Below are positions 43,347-53,055 of a DNA stretch of 64,000 nucleotides, piece by piece. The notes below the pieces were generated by a model. That model saw only the letters and a list, made by a program, of their open reading frames with translations. It did not search any database and had not been told where the DNA came from. The stretch is taken from the NCBI RefSeq assembly GCF_900091625.1, contig NZ_FMIC01000002.1, positions 2,604,001-2,668,000 of the forward strand. Direction: 5' to 3'. Origin of the DNA: Micromonospora peucetia. GTDB lineage: Bacteria > Actinomycetota > Actinomycetes > Mycobacteriales > Micromonosporaceae. A program made the translations under genes and the position numbers. Every line of letters begins with the position of its first letter. Positions within the stretch are counted from its first letter, which is position 1.

Positions 43347-43853
43347 ATGCCGAGCGATGTGGTCCGCGTGATCTACCGCAAGTACGACGGCAGCGCGCAC
43401 CGTGACTACCCGGCCCGCCGCCTCGCCGAGGACGACCTGGGCGTCTGGCTCGGCGTGACCGAGGGCACGAGGTCCGTCTACCATGGCCGGCCGTCGGTGG
43501 AGCAGATTCCGTTCGTCCTGCTGGTGCCGCACCACGCCTGGTGGACCGGCATGTTCAACCCGCCGCCACGGACCAGCGAGGTCTACTGCGACATCGCCAG
43601 CCCGGCCCGCTGGGAGAACGACGACACGGTCCACCTCATCGACCTCGACCTGGACGTGGTGCGCCGCCGGGCCACCGGCGCGGTGGAGTTGCGCGACGAG
43701 GACGAGTTCGCCGAGCACCGGGCCCGCTTCGGCTACCCGGACGACGTGGTGACGCAGGCCGAGGCGGCAGCCCGATGGCTCCTCGACGCGCTGGGCGACG
43801 GCGTCGAACCGTTCGCCACGTCGTACCGGAAATGGCTGGCCCTGGTGGTCTGA
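43347..43853 (+). CDS. DUF402-domain protein
   Basis: A 168-residue DUF402 (FAU-1/Ntdp-like) protein: VIYRKYDGSAHRDYPARRLA, HHAWWTGMFNPPPRTSEVYC, DIASPARWENDDTVHLIDLD and LDVVRRRATGAVELRDEDEF. Some relatives hydrolyse nucleoside di-/triphosphates; the Asp-rich LIDLDLDV segment fits metal binding. ATG 43347. Convergent with the sigma factor gene (7 bp between stops). Confidence 0.9.
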   Translation: MPSDVVRVIYRKYDGSAHRDYPARRLAEDDLGVWLGVTEGTRSVYHGRPSVEQIPFVLLVPHHAWWTGMFNPPPRTSEVYCDIASPARWENDDTVHLIDLDLDVVRRRATGAVELRDEDEFAEHRARFGYPDDVVTQAEAAARWLLDALGDGVEPFATSYRKWLALVV

Positions 43854-43860
43854 CCCGGCG

Positions 43861-44826
43861 TCACCAACGCGGTGGCCAACGGTCCTCGGCCGCCAGCGGC
43901 GGCAGGTTGCCCAGCTTCTCCGGGTTGAGTTGGTGGAAGACCCCGGTCACCCGGCCGCCGTCCACCGCGAGGGCGGCGACCACCCGCAGCGGCCGGCCGT
44001 CGGAGTGCAGGGTCTCCAGGTGCAGGCCCTCCACGCCGTCGACCAGCACCGGACGGGCGCGCAGCGTGCCGGCGTAGCGGCCGGCCCGGCCGAACAGGCC
44101 CAGGATGAGGCGGGCCACCGCGTCGGCACCGAGCACCGGGCGCCGGGCCGCCGGGAAGTGGCCGCCGCTGTCGCCGATCAGGACCACGTCCGGGGCGAGC
44201 ACCCGCACCAGCGCGGCCAGCTCGCCCGACTCGACGGCGGCCACGAAGGCGGCGAGCACCCGGCGCTGCTCGACCGCGTCGGCGGTGTGCCGGGGAGCGT
44301 CGGGCGCGTGCACTGCCCGGCGGGCCCGGGAGGCGAGCTGGCGGGCGGCGGCGTCCGTCGTACCGAGCACCTCGGCGATCCGGGAGAACGGCACGGCGAA
44401 GACGTCGTGCAGCACGAAGGCGACCCGCTGCTCCGGCGCGAGCCGCTCCAGCACCACCATCAGGGCGGTGCCGACCTGGTCGGCGCGGACCGCCCGTTCG
44501 GCGGGGTCGGGCGCGAAGCCGTCGGTGCGCGGGCCCTGGTCGAGCGGTGCCACCACGGGCTCCGGCAGCCACTGGCCGGGGTACGCCTCCCGCCGTACCC
44601 GCGCCGAGCGGAGCACGTCCAGGCAGATCCGGGCGCACGCGGTGGTGAGCCAGGCGCCGAGGTGCCGGATCTCGGCGCGGGCCGTCGGGTCGGCGAGCGC
44701 GGCGGCGTACCGCAGCCAGGTCTCCTGCACGGCGTCCTCGGCCTCGCTGCGGCTGCCGAGCATCCGGTACGCCACCGCCAGCAGCCGCCCCCGCTCGGCC
44801 TCGAACTCCGTCGCCAGATCCCGCAC
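43861..44826 (-). CDS. ECF sigma factor with SnoaL-like C-terminal domain (ECF41 type)
   Basis: A 321-residue ECF sigma factor. Sigma2 region LLAVAYRMLGSRSEAEDAVQ, sigma4 LAPEQRVAFVLHDVFAVPFS, IAEVLGTTDAAARQLASRAR. A C-terminal SnoaL/NTF2-like domain follows (about 200-321) with VDGGRVTGVFHQLNPEKL, the NPxKL motif of ECF41 proteins, whose extension replaces an anti-sigma factor. GTG 44826 fits GGAGGA six bases upstream better than GTG 44829. ECF41 genes usually neighbour a carboxymuconolactone-decarboxylase or oxidoreductase target; none is adjacent here, which is odd. Confidence 0.92.
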   Translation of the reverse strand: MRDLATEFEAERGRLLAVAYRMLGSRSEAEDAVQETWLRYAAALADPTARAEIRHLGAWLTTACARICLDVLRSARVRREAYPGQWLPEPVVAPLDQGPRTDGFAPDPAERAVRADQVGTALMVVLERLAPEQRVAFVLHDVFAVPFSRIAEVLGTTDAAARQLASRARRAVHAPDAPRHTADAVEQRRVLAAFVAAVESGELAALVRVLAPDVVLIGDSGGHFPAARRPVLGADAVARLILGLFGRAGRYAGTLRARPVLVDGVEGLHLETLHSDGRPLRVVAALAVDGGRVTGVFHQLNPEKLGNLPPLAAEDRWPPRW

Positions 44827-44918
44827 CACCGCTCCTCCCGCCACCCGCCCCGGCCCGGATTCTTCCGCGCCGGCACAGCTTGTCCCATCCCGTCGGCGGG
44901 CGGGTGTAGCGGGGGTGG

Positions 44919-45181
44919 GTGATGATCCGAGGATGCGAGCGACGACGCCCGGGTCCGCTGGGACGACTACCAGGCCGCGTACGCCGAGGCCCTGGGCCGG
45001 TGCGGCAGGGCCACCGCGCCCTGGTACGTGGTGCCGGCGGGCCGCAGGTGGTACCGCGACCGGGCCGTCGCGCACCTGCTCCGGGGAGACGTTCGACACC
45101 CTCGATCTCGGGTATCCGCCTGCCGGTTTCGACGTCCGGCACGAACGGGAGCGGCTGCTGGGATCCGAGGGGACGCCGTAG
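44919..45181 (+). pseudogene. frameshifted C-terminal remnant of polyphosphate kinase 2
   Basis: The frame SEDASDDARVRWDDYQAAYA, EALGRCGRATAPWYVVPAGR, RWYRDRAVAHLLR is the C-terminal third of PPK2. At about 45083-45088 (CGGGGAGACG) one extra G breaks the frame; in the next frame the match resumes as ETFDTLDLGYPPAGFDVRHE, RERLLGSEGTP and TAG 45181. Stops lie directly upstream and the Walker A/B part of PPK2 is absent. So this is a truncated, frameshifted relic. It ends where the PHO box of the next operon begins, consistent with a former Pho-linked gene. The rest of 44827-44918 shows only the sigma-gene upstream region. Confidence 0.85.
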
Positions 45182-45213
45182 ATGAACGGCAGGTGAACGA
45201 CCGGTGAATGTGG
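45182..45213 (+). promoter_or_regulatory. PHO box (three 11-bp repeats) upstream of DUF47-pit
   Basis: TGAAC/TGAAT cores at 45183-45187, 45194-45198 and 45205-45209 recur every 11 bp in ATGAACGGCAG, GTGAACGACCG, GTGAATGTGG. This is the 11-bp direct-repeat layout of actinobacterial PhoP boxes (GTTCACC on the other strand). It predicts activation or modulation of the phosphate-transport operon by PhoP. Confidence 0.75.
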
Positions 45214-45324
45214 CCTGGCCAGGGGGAGGCCGCCGAATCCGCCGTTCCGCCGTTTTCTAGCATTCCCAGGCGGGCACCCTCCGGGCGGCCGCCACCCTTC
45301 CACCGACACGACGAGGTCCGTGCT

Positions 45325-45951
45325 GTGAAGTTTTCCTTCCGTCCGAACGAGGGCGCCTTTTACGAGCTCTTCACCAGGGCCGCGCAGAACCTGGTGAAGG
45401 GCACCGAGCTGCTCAACGAGCTGGCCCTGCCCGGGGTGGAGGTGCAGTCGGTCAGCGAGCGGCTCACCGAGGTGGAGCACGACAGCGACCAGATCACCCA
45501 CGAGCTGTACAAGAAGATCAACTCTACCTTCATCACGCCGTTCGACCGGGAGGACATCTACCGGCTCGGCTCGCTGCTGGACGACGTGATGGACCACCTG
45601 GAGGCGGTCGGCAACCTGCTCTACCTCTACGGCCTGACCAAGCTCCCCTCGCTGCCCCGCGAGATGCACGAGATGGTCAACGTCCTGGACGCACAGGCGA
45701 AGCTGACCGCCGACGCGATGCCGCGGCTGAAGTCGATGAAGGACCTCGAGGACTACTGGATCGAGTGCAACCGGCTGGAGAACGACGGCGACCAGGTGTA
45801 CCGGATGCTGCTGGTCCGCCTCTTCTCCGGCGAGTACGACGCTCTGACCGTGCTGAAGATGAAGGAGGTCGCCGACGAGCTGGAGGCCGCCTGCGACGCC
45901 TTCGAGCACGTGGCCAACACCGTCGAGACCATCGCGGTCAAGGAGTCCTGA
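45325..45951 (+). CDS. DUF47 PhoU-like phosphate transport regulator
   Basis: A 208-residue all-helical DUF47/PhoU-like protein: FYELFTRAAQNLVKGTELLN, EHDSDQITHELYKKINSTFI, TPFDREDIYRLGSLLDDVMD, HLEAVGNLLYLYG, ECNRLENDGDQVYRMLL, ELEAACDAFEHVANTVETIA. The E/D-rich helices bind metal clusters in PhoU relatives. Paired with pit (4 bp gap), it probably regulates that transporter. GTG 45325. Confidence 0.94.
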   Translation: MKFSFRPNEGAFYELFTRAAQNLVKGTELLNELALPGVEVQSVSERLTEVEHDSDQITHELYKKINSTFITPFDREDIYRLGSLLDDVMDHLEAVGNLLYLYGLTKLPSLPREMHEMVNVLDAQAKLTADAMPRLKSMKDLEDYWIECNRLENDGDQVYRMLLVRLFSGEYDALTVLKMKEVADELEAACDAFEHVANTVETIAVKES

Positions 45952-45955
45952 TCCT

Positions 45956-46960
45956 GTGAGTCCCGAACTCATCGCCGTACTGGCGGTGATCGCGGTGGCA
46001 TTGGTGTTCGACTACACCAACGGCTTCCACGACGCCGCCAACGCGATCGCGACCAGCATCTCCACCCGGGCGCTCACACCCCGGGTGGCTTTGGCCATGG
46101 CGGCGGTCGGCAACTTCATCGGCGCCCACTTCGGCGCCGAGGTGGCCAAGACCGTCGGCAGCGGCCTGGTGAAACTACCCACCGGCACATCGAGCCTCGG
46201 CATCGTCTTCGCCGGCGTGATCGGCGCGATCGTCTGGAACCTGGTCACCTGGTACTTCGGCCTGCCGTCGTCCTCGTCGCACGCGCTGATCGGCGGCCTG
46301 GTCGGCGCGACCGTCGCCGCGTCCGGCACGGTGCTGTGGAGCGGCATCGGGAAGAGCGTGATCATTCCGATGATCCTCTCGCCGATGGTCGGCTTCGTGC
46401 TCGGCTACATCGTCATGATCGCCGTGCAGTGGATCTTCCGGAAGGGCCACCCGGGCAAGCTCAACCGCGGCTTCCGCTGGGCGCAGACCGCGTCCGCCGC
46501 CGCCATGTCGGTCGGCCACGGCATGCAGGACGCCGCCAAGACCATCGGCATCGTGGTGCTCGCCCTCTACGTCGGCGGCTTCCAGGACGATCCGAGCCAC
46601 ATCCCGGAGTGGGCGTTCTGGACCTCGGCCGCCGTACTGGCTGCCGGCACGTACTCCGGTGGCTGGCGGATCATCCGGACGCTGGGCCGGAAGATCATCG
46701 ACCTGAAGCCGCCGGAGGGCTTCGCGGCCGAGACCGTGGCCAGCGGGGTGCTCTACTTCAACGCGCTCGTCCTCGGCGCCCCGATCTCGACGACCCACAC
46801 GATCACCTCGGCGATCATGGGCGTCGGCGCCACCAAGCGGCTCTCCGCCGTCCGGTGGGGCGTGGCCGGCAACATCGTCGGCGCGTGGATCCTCACCTTC
46901 CCGGCCGCCGGCTCGATCGGCGCCCTGATGTACTTCCTGGCCCGTCCGCTGTTCAGCTGA
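45956..46960 (+). CDS. pit: low-affinity inorganic phosphate transporter (Pit family)
   Basis: A 334-residue PiT transporter. Both family signatures are visible: FDYTNGFHDAANAIATSIST near the N-terminus and VLGAPISTTHTITSAIMGVG near the C-terminus, plus WYFGLPSSSSHALIGGLVGA. About nine or ten TM helices. It imports metal-phosphate with protons. GTG 45956. Operon with DUF47, PHO box upstream, strong terminator downstream. Confidence 0.96.
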   Translation: MSPELIAVLAVIAVALVFDYTNGFHDAANAIATSISTRALTPRVALAMAAVGNFIGAHFGAEVAKTVGSGLVKLPTGTSSLGIVFAGVIGAIVWNLVTWYFGLPSSSSHALIGGLVGATVAASGTVLWSGIGKSVIIPMILSPMVGFVLGYIVMIAVQWIFRKGHPGKLNRGFRWAQTASAAAMSVGHGMQDAAKTIGIVVLALYVGGFQDDPSHIPEWAFWTSAAVLAAGTYSGGWRIIRTLGRKIIDLKPPEGFAAETVASGVLYFNALVLGAPISTTHTITSAIMGVGATKRLSAVRWGVAGNIVGAWILTFPAAGSIGALMYFLARPLFS

Positions 46961-46966
46961 GGTGTA

Positions 46967-47000
46967 GGGAGGGGCCCTTCGTTGACGAAGGGCCCCTCCC
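46967..47000. terminator. bidirectional terminator hairpin after pit
   Basis: A perfect 15-bp stem GGGAGGGGCCCTTCG (46967-46981) with CGAAGGGCCCCTCCC (46986-47000) and TTGA loop, between convergent pit and oxidoreductase genes. Confidence 0.92.
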
Positions 47001-47008
47001 AACCCGCG

Positions 47009-47977
47009 CTAGGAGTAGTGGACGCCGATCTGGGCGCGGATCCCGTCGAGGAGCGCCATCACCTCCAGCGTGGCGGCGTGCGGCACCAGAGGGCTCTCCA
47101 GCAGTCCTTCGGCGAGGCAGCGCTGGACCTCGGCGGCCTCGTACTGGTAGCCGCCGCCGACCAGCTCTTCGGTGATCGTCTCCGGCTCGGCGCCGGCCCG
47201 GTGCAGGGTCACCGAGCCGGGGCGGAAGAACGGCTCGGGCAGGTCGATCCGGCCGGTGGTGCCGGTGACCGAGGCGACCAGCGGGGTGGCCCCGACCATG
47301 CCGCAGCTGAGCGTGGCGACCGCGCCCGAGTCGTACCCGAGGACGATCCCGGTGTTCTCGTCCACACCCTCCGGGCTCAGCTTCGCCCAGGACCGGACGT
47401 GGTCGGGCACGCCGAGCAGCAGGTGGGCCAGGCTGACCGGGTAGACGCCCAGGTCGAGCAGGGCGCCACCGCCGAGGGTGCGGGCCCGCAGCCGGTGCTC
47501 CGGCGGGAACGGCCCGGCGGCCCCGAAATCGGCCCGGACGCTGGTCACCGTGCCGATCGCGCCGTCCGCGACCAGCGCGCAGAGTCGGCGTACGAGCGGG
47601 TTCGTCCGCATCCACATGGCCTCCATCAGGAAGACCCCGGCCGCGCGGGCGGTGTCGACCAGTTCGGCGCTGGTCGACAGTTCGAGGGTGAACGGCTTCT
47701 CCAGCAGCACCGCCCGGCCGGCCGTGAGGCAGGTCAGGGCCGCCTCGTGGTGCGCGGCGTGCGGGGTGGCGACGTAGACGACGTCCAGGTCGTCGTCCGC
47801 GGCGAGTTCCGCCCAGGAGGCGTACGCCCGGGGCACGCCGTGCCGGGCCGCGAACCGCTGCGCGCTCTCGGCGGTCCGCGAGCCGACGGCCGCGAGTTCG
47901 GCGCCCGGCACCAGCCGCAGGTCCTCGGCGAAACGGGCGGCGATGTGGCCGGTGGCCAGGATGCCCCAACGAGTCAT
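47009..47977 (-). CDS. Gfo/Idh/MocA family oxidoreductase
   Basis: A 322-residue NAD(P)-dependent oxidoreductase. Rossmann start WGILATGHIAARFAEDLRLV, DDLDVVYVATPHAAHHEAAL, LLEKPFTLELSTSAELVD (EKP motif), EAMWMRTNPLVRRL, GGGALLDLGVYPVSLAHLLL (DxGxYP). The pattern is that of the dihydrodiol/xylose dehydrogenase-like branch. Substrate, probably a sugar or cyclitol, unknown. ATG 47977. Divergent from NUDIX with a 71-bp gap. Confidence 0.92.
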   Translation of the reverse strand: MTRWGILATGHIAARFAEDLRLVPGAELAAVGSRTAESAQRFAARHGVPRAYASWAELAADDDLDVVYVATPHAAHHEAALTCLTAGRAVLLEKPFTLELSTSAELVDTARAAGVFLMEAMWMRTNPLVRRLCALVADGAIGTVTSVRADFGAAGPFPPEHRLRARTLGGGALLDLGVYPVSLAHLLLGVPDHVRSWAKLSPEGVDENTGIVLGYDSGAVATLSCGMVGATPLVASVTGTTGRIDLPEPFFRPGSVTLHRAGAEPETITEELVGGGYQYEAAEVQRCLAEGLLESPLVPHAATLEVMALLDGIRAQIGVHYS

Positions 47978-48048
47978 GCCGGCCACGCTAGCGAAGATCA
48001 CCGGATGGCGGAGCGGGCGATCCACCCGCCGGGAACTAGGCTCGGCGC

Positions 48049-48882
48049 ATGACGATCGACGCCGACGGCTTCCCCGCACCCCCGGCGCTCGTGGAGCATG
48101 CCCGCCGGTTCCACGCCGAGGGCGGCACCCCGGCGACGCCCCGGGTCGCGGCCACCGTGCTGCTGCTGCGCCCCGCCGGGGACGACTTCGAGGTGTACCT
48201 GATCCGACGGGTCGCCGCGATGGCCTTCGGCGGGATGTACGCCTTCCCCGGCGGAGGGGTCGACCCCTCCGACTCGCAGGCGCACCTGGACTGGGCCGGC
48301 CCGCCACCGGCCGGATGGGGCGAGCGGCTGGCGCTGACCCCGCAGGCCGCCCAGGCGGTCGTCTGCGCCGCGGCCCGGGAGGTGTTCGAGGAGGCTGGCG
48401 TCCTGCTCGCCGGCCCGGACGCTCAGACCGTGGTGGGCGACGTGAGCGGTGACGACTGGGAGGCCGACCGGGTGGAGCTGGAGCAGCACCGGGGCGGCTT
48501 CGCGGACCTGCTCGCCCGGCGCGGGCTCACCCTCCGGTCGGACCTGCTGCTGCCGTGGAGCCGGTGGATCACGCCCGACTTCGAGCCGCGCCGCTTCGAC
48601 ACGTACTTCTTCGTGGCCCTCCTGCCGGAGGGGCAGCGGACCCGGGACGTCTCCGGCGAGACCGACCACACGCTCTGGATCCGCCCGGCGGACGCCCTGG
48701 CCCGGGTGGCGGCGGGCGAGCTGAGCATGCTGCCGCCGACCCTGGTCACCCTCGGGCAGGTGGCCGACGCCGGTGGCCTGGCGGGTGTCGTCCGCGCGTC
48801 GGCCGACCGGGACGCCGCCAATCCGGTCACCCCCCGGCTGGAGTTCACCGACGACTCCGCGGCCCGGTTCGTGCTCGGCTGA
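48049..48882 (+). CDS. NUDIX hydrolase (NUDT19-like)
   Basis: A 277-residue NUDIX protein. Core VAATVLLLRPAGDDFEVYLI, MYAFPGGGVDPSDS, and the catalytic helix AAAREVFEEAGVLL. About 45 residues separate the GGG strand from REVFEEAG, an insertion seen in NUDT19/CoA-diphosphatase-like members. Later HTLWIRPADALARVAAGELS. Possibly a CoA or nucleotide-sugar pyrophosphatase. Convergent with the WYL gene (4 bp between stops). Confidence 0.9.
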   Translation: MTIDADGFPAPPALVEHARRFHAEGGTPATPRVAATVLLLRPAGDDFEVYLIRRVAAMAFGGMYAFPGGGVDPSDSQAHLDWAGPPPAGWGERLALTPQAAQAVVCAAAREVFEEAGVLLAGPDAQTVVGDVSGDDWEADRVELEQHRGGFADLLARRGLTLRSDLLLPWSRWITPDFEPRRFDTYFFVALLPEGQRTRDVSGETDHTLWIRPADALARVAAGELSMLPPTLVTLGQVADAGGLAGVVRASADRDAANPVTPRLEFTDDSAARFVLG

Positions 48883-48886
48883 CGGG

Positions 48887-49864
48887 TCACGGCGCCGCGC
48901 GCAGGTAACGGTCGGCGATGGTACGCAGGAGGTCGGTGAGCTCCGGTGGATCCTGGACGGTGAAGTCGGCGTCGAGCAGGCCCAGCCAGACCGCCACCGT
49001 TTCCAGCCGGTCGGCGCCGGTGTGCAGCAGGCAGCTGCGCGCGTCGACCGGTTCGACGGTGCCGACGGCCGGGTTGATCCGTTCGGTGACCACCTCGGCC
49101 GGCGCGTGCACCAGCACCCGGGCGCGGTGTCGCCAGGCTGCCGAGGAGACGCCGTGGCGGACCCGGTCCACCACGTCCTCGGGCAGGTCCCGGGTGGGGA
49201 AGCGGGGCCCGACGGGGGTACGCGGGGTGATCCGGTCCACCCGGAACGTCCGCCAGTCGTCCCGCTGCGGGTCGAAGGCCACCAGATACCAGCGGCGCCC
49301 CCAGTTGACCAGCCGGTACGGCTCGACGTCCCGCCGGTCGGCGGTGCCGTCGTGCCGGATGTAGTCGAAGCGCAACCGTTCCCGGTCCCGGCAGGCCGCG
49401 CTTATCGTGCTGAGCGTCTCCGCGTCCACGGTCGGGGCGGGCGCGTCGTGGGGCACCCGCACGGTGTGGGTGTGCAGCGCGTTGACGCGGCGGCGCAGCC
49501 GGTGGGGGAGGACCTGTTCCAACTTCGCGAGCGCGCGCAGCGAGGTTTCCTCGATGCCGGCGACGCTTCCCCCGGCGGCGGTACGCAGCCCGACGGCCAC
49601 CGCCACGGCCTCCTCGTCGTCGAGCAGCAGCGGGGGCAGCGCTGCACCCGCCCCGAGCCGGTAGCCGCCGACCGCGCCCCGCGTGCCGTGCACCGGGTAG
49701 CCCAGGGTGCGCAGCCGCTCCACGTCGTTGCGGACCGTCCGGGTGCTCACCGACAGCCGCTCGGCCAGCTCCGTGCCGGTCCACTCGCGTGGGGTCTGCA
49801 ACAGTGACAGCAGGCGCAGCAGCCGCGCCGAGGTCTCCAACATCGCCTCATTCTGCCTGCTCAT
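48887..49864 (-). CDS. HTH/WYL-domain transcriptional regulator (YafY-like)
   Basis: A 325-residue regulator: N-terminal HTH ([40 protein letters not shown]), then [20 protein letters not shown], a WYL domain ([20 protein letters not shown]) and a WCX C-terminus ([19 protein letters not shown]). WYL domains sense small ligands or nucleic acid. ATG 49864 lies in a perfect palindrome; ATG 49843 (LETSARLL) is an alternative start. Divergent from the epoxide hydrolase, its likely target. Confidence 0.92.
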   Translation of the reverse strand: MSRQNEAMLETSARLLRLLSLLQTPREWTGTELAERLSVSTRTVRNDVERLRTLGYPVHGTRGAVGGYRLGAGAALPPLLLDDEEAVAVAVGLRTAAGGSVAGIEETSLRALAKLEQVLPHRLRRRVNALHTHTVRVPHDAPAPTVDAETLSTISAACRDRERLRFDYIRHDGTADRRDVEPYRLVNWGRRWYLVAFDPQRDDWRTFRVDRITPRTPVGPRFPTRDLPEDVVDRVRHGVSSAAWRHRARVLVHAPAEVVTERINPAVGTVEPVDARSCLLHTGADRLETVAVWLGLLDADFTVQDPPELTDLLRTIADRYLRAAP

Positions 49865-49886
49865 TAGGAACGAACTCTTCCTAATG
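49862..49886. promoter_or_regulatory. perfect palindrome between WYL regulator and epoxide hydrolase
   Basis: CATTAGGAA (49862-49870), seven-base spacer, TTCCTAATG (49878-49886). The left arm contains the complement of the regulator's ATG and the right arm ends 18 bases before the hydrolase ATG. The AT content stands out locally. A strong candidate operator for autorepression and control of the hydrolase. Confidence 0.75.
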
Positions 49887-49904
49887 GGCTCCTACCGTAA
49901 GGGC

Positions 49905-51092
49905 ATGGCTGACGACACCGCGATCGTTCCGTTCCGCATCGACATCCCGCAGGCCGACCTCGACGACCTCGCCGACCGGCTGGCCCGCACCCGCTGGGCC
50001 GAGGAACTGCCGGCCGACCCCACGGCCACCCCCGAGGGACCGGTGCCGCCCGGCTGGGAGTACGGCGTCCCGGTCAGCTACGTCAAGCGCCTGGTCACGC
50101 ACTGGCGCACGGCGTACGACTGGCGGGCCTGGGAGGCGAAGCTCAACGCGTACCCGCAGTTCACCACCGAGATCGACGGGCAGAACGTGCACTTCCTGCA
50201 CGTCCGTTCACCCGAGCCGGACGCCACCCCGCTGATCCTCACGCACGGCTGGCCGACCACGGTCGTCGAGTGGCTGGACGTGATCGGGCCGCTCACCGAC
50301 CCCCGGGCCCACGGCGGCGACCCGGCGCACGCGTTCCACCTGGTCATCCCGTCGGTCCCCGGCTTCGGCTTCTCCGGCCCGACCGGGGATCGGGGCTGGA
50401 ACCGGTTCCGGGTGGCCCGGGCCTGGGCGGAGCTGATGCGCCGCCTCGGCTACCACCGGTACGGCTCGGCCGGGAACGACCTCGGCGCGTTCATCGCCCC
50501 TGAGGTGGGCCGGGCCGACCCGGAGCACGTGATCGGCGTGCACGTCACGCAGGTCTTCTCACTGCCGTCCGGGGACGCCGACGAACTGGCCGCCCTCTCG
50601 GAGGAGGAGCGGGGCAAGCTGGCGTTCGCCGACTGGCACGTGCAACGGCACGGCGGCTACGACCGGCTCCACTCGACCGAGCCACAGAACGTCGCGCACG
50701 CGCTGGCCGACTCACCGGCCGGCCTGCTCGGCTGGGTGGCCCAGCTGATGGGCGAGCAACTCGACCCCGACTACGTCCTCACCAACGCGACGATCTACTG
50801 GCTGACCAACACCGCCGCCTCCTCGGCCCGTTTCTACTACGAGGACGCGGAGGTGGTCCCATCCGCCCAGAAGGTCAACGGTCGTGGCACCACGCCCCTG
50901 GAGCCGACCACCGTGCCGCTGGGGCTGGCCAACTTCCCCTGGGACTTCCAGTCCATCCGTACGCTCGCCGAGCGGGACCACGAGAACATCGTCTCCTGGC
51001 AGACGTACGACCGGGGCGGCCACTTCGCCGCCCGCGAGGTGCCCGACCTGCTGGTGGACGACCTGCGCCGGTTCTTCGCGACGCTGCCCTGA
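49905..51092 (+). CDS. epoxide hydrolase family protein
   Basis: A 395-residue alpha/beta hydrolase with the N-terminal EHN lid domain ([27 protein letters not shown]). Oxyanion [36 protein letters not shown], nucleophile region [20 protein letters not shown] (Asp as nucleophile; GND replaces the usual GGD), tyrosines in the cap ([20 protein letters not shown]) and a late [10 protein letters not shown] with the catalytic His. Opens epoxides to diols in detoxification. ATG 49905. Confidence 0.9.
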   Translation: MADDTAIVPFRIDIPQADLDDLADRLARTRWAEELPADPTATPEGPVPPGWEYGVPVSYVKRLVTHWRTAYDWRAWEAKLNAYPQFTTEIDGQNVHFLHVRSPEPDATPLILTHGWPTTVVEWLDVIGPLTDPRAHGGDPAHAFHLVIPSVPGFGFSGPTGDRGWNRFRVARAWAELMRRLGYHRYGSAGNDLGAFIAPEVGRADPEHVIGVHVTQVFSLPSGDADELAALSEEERGKLAFADWHVQRHGGYDRLHSTEPQNVAHALADSPAGLLGWVAQLMGEQLDPDYVLTNATIYWLTNTAASSARFYYEDAEVVPSAQKVNGRGTTPLEPTTVPLGLANFPWDFQSIRTLAERDHENIVSWQTYDRGGHFAAREVPDLLVDDLRRFFATLP

Positions 51093-51102
51093 TCCCGGCG
51101 AC

Positions 51103-51879
51103 TCAGCCGAAGCGGCCGGTGATGTAGTCCTCGGTCTTCTTCACGCCGGGGTTGCTGAAGATCTTCTGCGTGTTGTCGTACTCGATGAGGCGGCCCGGGT
51201 CGCCGGTCTTCTCGATCGAGAAGAAGGCGGTCCGGTCCGAGACGCGGGCGGCCTGCTGCATGTTGTGCGTGACGATGATGATGGTGAACTTGTCCTTGAG
51301 CTGGAACATAAGGTCCTCGATGGCCAGCGTGGAGATCGGGTCGAGCGCCGAGCAGGGCTCGTCCATCAGCACCACCTGCGGCTCGACGGCGATGGTCCGG
51401 GCGATGCAGAGCCGCTGCTGCTGACCGCCGGAGAGGCCGGCACCGGGCTTGCCGAGCCGGTCCTTCACCTCGTCCCAGAGGTTGGCCGAGCGGAGCGCCC
51501 GCTCGGCCGCCTCGTCCAGGATCGACTTCTTGCGCAGCCCGTTGAGCCGCAGCCCGGCCACCACGTTCTCGAAGATGCTCATGGTGGGGAACGGGTTCGG
51601 TCGCTGGAAGACCATGCCGATCATGCGCCGGACGGCGGTGACGTCCACATCCCGGTCGTAGATGTCCTGGTCGTCGATGGTGAGGCTGCCCTCGACCCGG
51701 GCCCCGGGGAGCACCTCGTGCATCCGGTTGATCGACCGCAGGAAGGTGGACTTGCCGCAGCCGGACGGGCCGATCAGGGCGGTCACCGTCTTCGGCTCGA
51801 CCGTCAGGTTGATGTTCTCGATCGCCTTGAAGGCGCCGTAGTAGGCGGTGACGTTCGAGGCTTCGATGCGCTTGGCCAT
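51103..51879 (-). CDS. pstB: phosphate ABC transporter ATP-binding protein
   Basis: A 258-residue PstB. Walker [41 protein letters not shown], signature [19 protein letters not shown], Walker [21 protein letters not shown] and switch His [16 protein letters not shown] 51879 with GGAGG about ten bases upstream. Last gene of pstSCAB. Confidence 0.97.
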   Translation of the reverse strand: MAKRIEASNVTAYYGAFKAIENINLTVEPKTVTALIGPSGCGKSTFLRSINRMHEVLPGARVEGSLTIDDQDIYDRDVDVTAVRRMIGMVFQRPNPFPTMSIFENVVAGLRLNGLRKKSILDEAAERALRSANLWDEVKDRLGKPGAGLSGGQQQRLCIARTIAVEPQVVLMDEPCSALDPISTLAIEDLMFQLKDKFTIIIVTHNMQQAARVSDRTAFFSIEKTGDPGRLIEYDNTQKIFSNPGVKKTEDYITGRFG

Positions 51880-51899
51880 GGTGGTGGTACCTCCGGGGT

Positions 51900-52988
51900 T
51901 CATCGGCCGAGCCGGTTGCGACGGGCCAGCAGCTTCGCCGCGACGGTCAGGACCAGCACGAGGGCGACCAGGGTGAGTGCCGCGGTCCACGCCCGCGCCG
52001 GCGCGTACCGGGACGCGTCGCCGGCCTGCTGGTAGACGAAGAGGGCCAGCGACGACTGGTTGTTCTCGAACGGGTTGAAGTTGATCGCCGCGCCGCCGCC
52101 GGCGACGAGCAGCACCGGGGCGGTCTCGCCGGCCGCGCGGGCGATGGCGAGCATGACGCCGGTGACGATGCCCGGCAGGGCGGTCGGCAGCACGACCCGC
52201 AGGATGGTCTTCCACTTCGGCACGCCGAGGGCGTACGCCCCCTCGCGCAGCGGCGCCGGGACGAGCCGCAACATCTCCTCGGTGGAGCGGACCACGGTGG
52301 GCAGCATCAGCACGCTCAGCGCGAGCGCGGCGGCGAAGCCGGAGAAGCTCGGCCGCCCGTCGTTGAACCACGGCGAGACGATCAGCACCCAGAACGCCAG
52401 CACGAAGAGTCCGGCGACGATCGACGGGATGCCCGTCATCACGTCCACGAAGAAGCGGATCGTGGCGGCGAACCGGCCCCGGCCGTACTCGACGATGTAG
52501 ATCGCGCAGAGGATGCCGAGCGGGACGGTGATCAGGGCGGCGATGCCGACCTGCTGGAGTGTGCCGACGATCGCGTGGTACGCGCCGCCGTTCGGGTCCC
52601 GCGCGCCGATGTTGTTCATCGAGGTGAGGAAGAAGTCGGCGTCCAGCCGCTCGGCGCCCTTGCTGACCAGCGTCCAGACCACCGAGGCCAGCGGCAGGAC
52701 GGCCAGCACGAACGCGGAGTGGATCAGCGCGCTCCAGGTGCGGTTGCGGGCCGACCTGCGTCCCTCGACCCGGTTCGCGGCGGCGAACAGCCCGGCCAGG
52801 TAGAGCAGTGCGCCGACCACCACGACCAGCACCGGGCCGCCGGTGCCGGTGCCGTACACGACGGCGGCGGCGACCGTCAGGGCGGCTGCCGCGATGGCCG
52901 GCGCGGCGTACCTCGGCAGCCGTCGGGCCTTCAGGGTGGGCGGCTGCGCGGACGGTCGGGTTCGATGCGGTGTGCGGGTAGTGGTCAT
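51900..52988 (-). CDS. pstA: phosphate ABC transporter permease
   Basis: A 362-residue permease with six or more TM helices: [80 protein letters not shown] and the EAA-like loop [20 protein letters not shown]. 20 bp upstream of pstB. Confidence 0.96.
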   Translation of the reverse strand: MTTTRTPHRTRPSAQPPTLKARRLPRYAAPAIAAAALTVAAAVVYGTGTGGPVLVVVVGALLYLAGLFAAANRVEGRRSARNRTWSALIHSAFVLAVLPLASVVWTLVSKGAERLDADFFLTSMNNIGARDPNGGAYHAIVGTLQQVGIAALITVPLGILCAIYIVEYGRGRFAATIRFFVDVMTGIPSIVAGLFVLAFWVLIVSPWFNDGRPSFSGFAAALALSVLMLPTVVRSTEEMLRLVPAPLREGAYALGVPKWKTILRVVLPTALPGIVTGVMLAIARAAGETAPVLLVAGGGAAINFNPFENNQSSLALFVYQQAGDASRYAPARAWTAALTLVALVLVLTVAAKLLARRNRLGR

Positions 52989-53055
52989 GCCGTCACTCCG
53001 CTTCGCTCCGTGGCGGCAGACGCACTGTGAAGATGATTCGCTCGCTGACGCTCGC

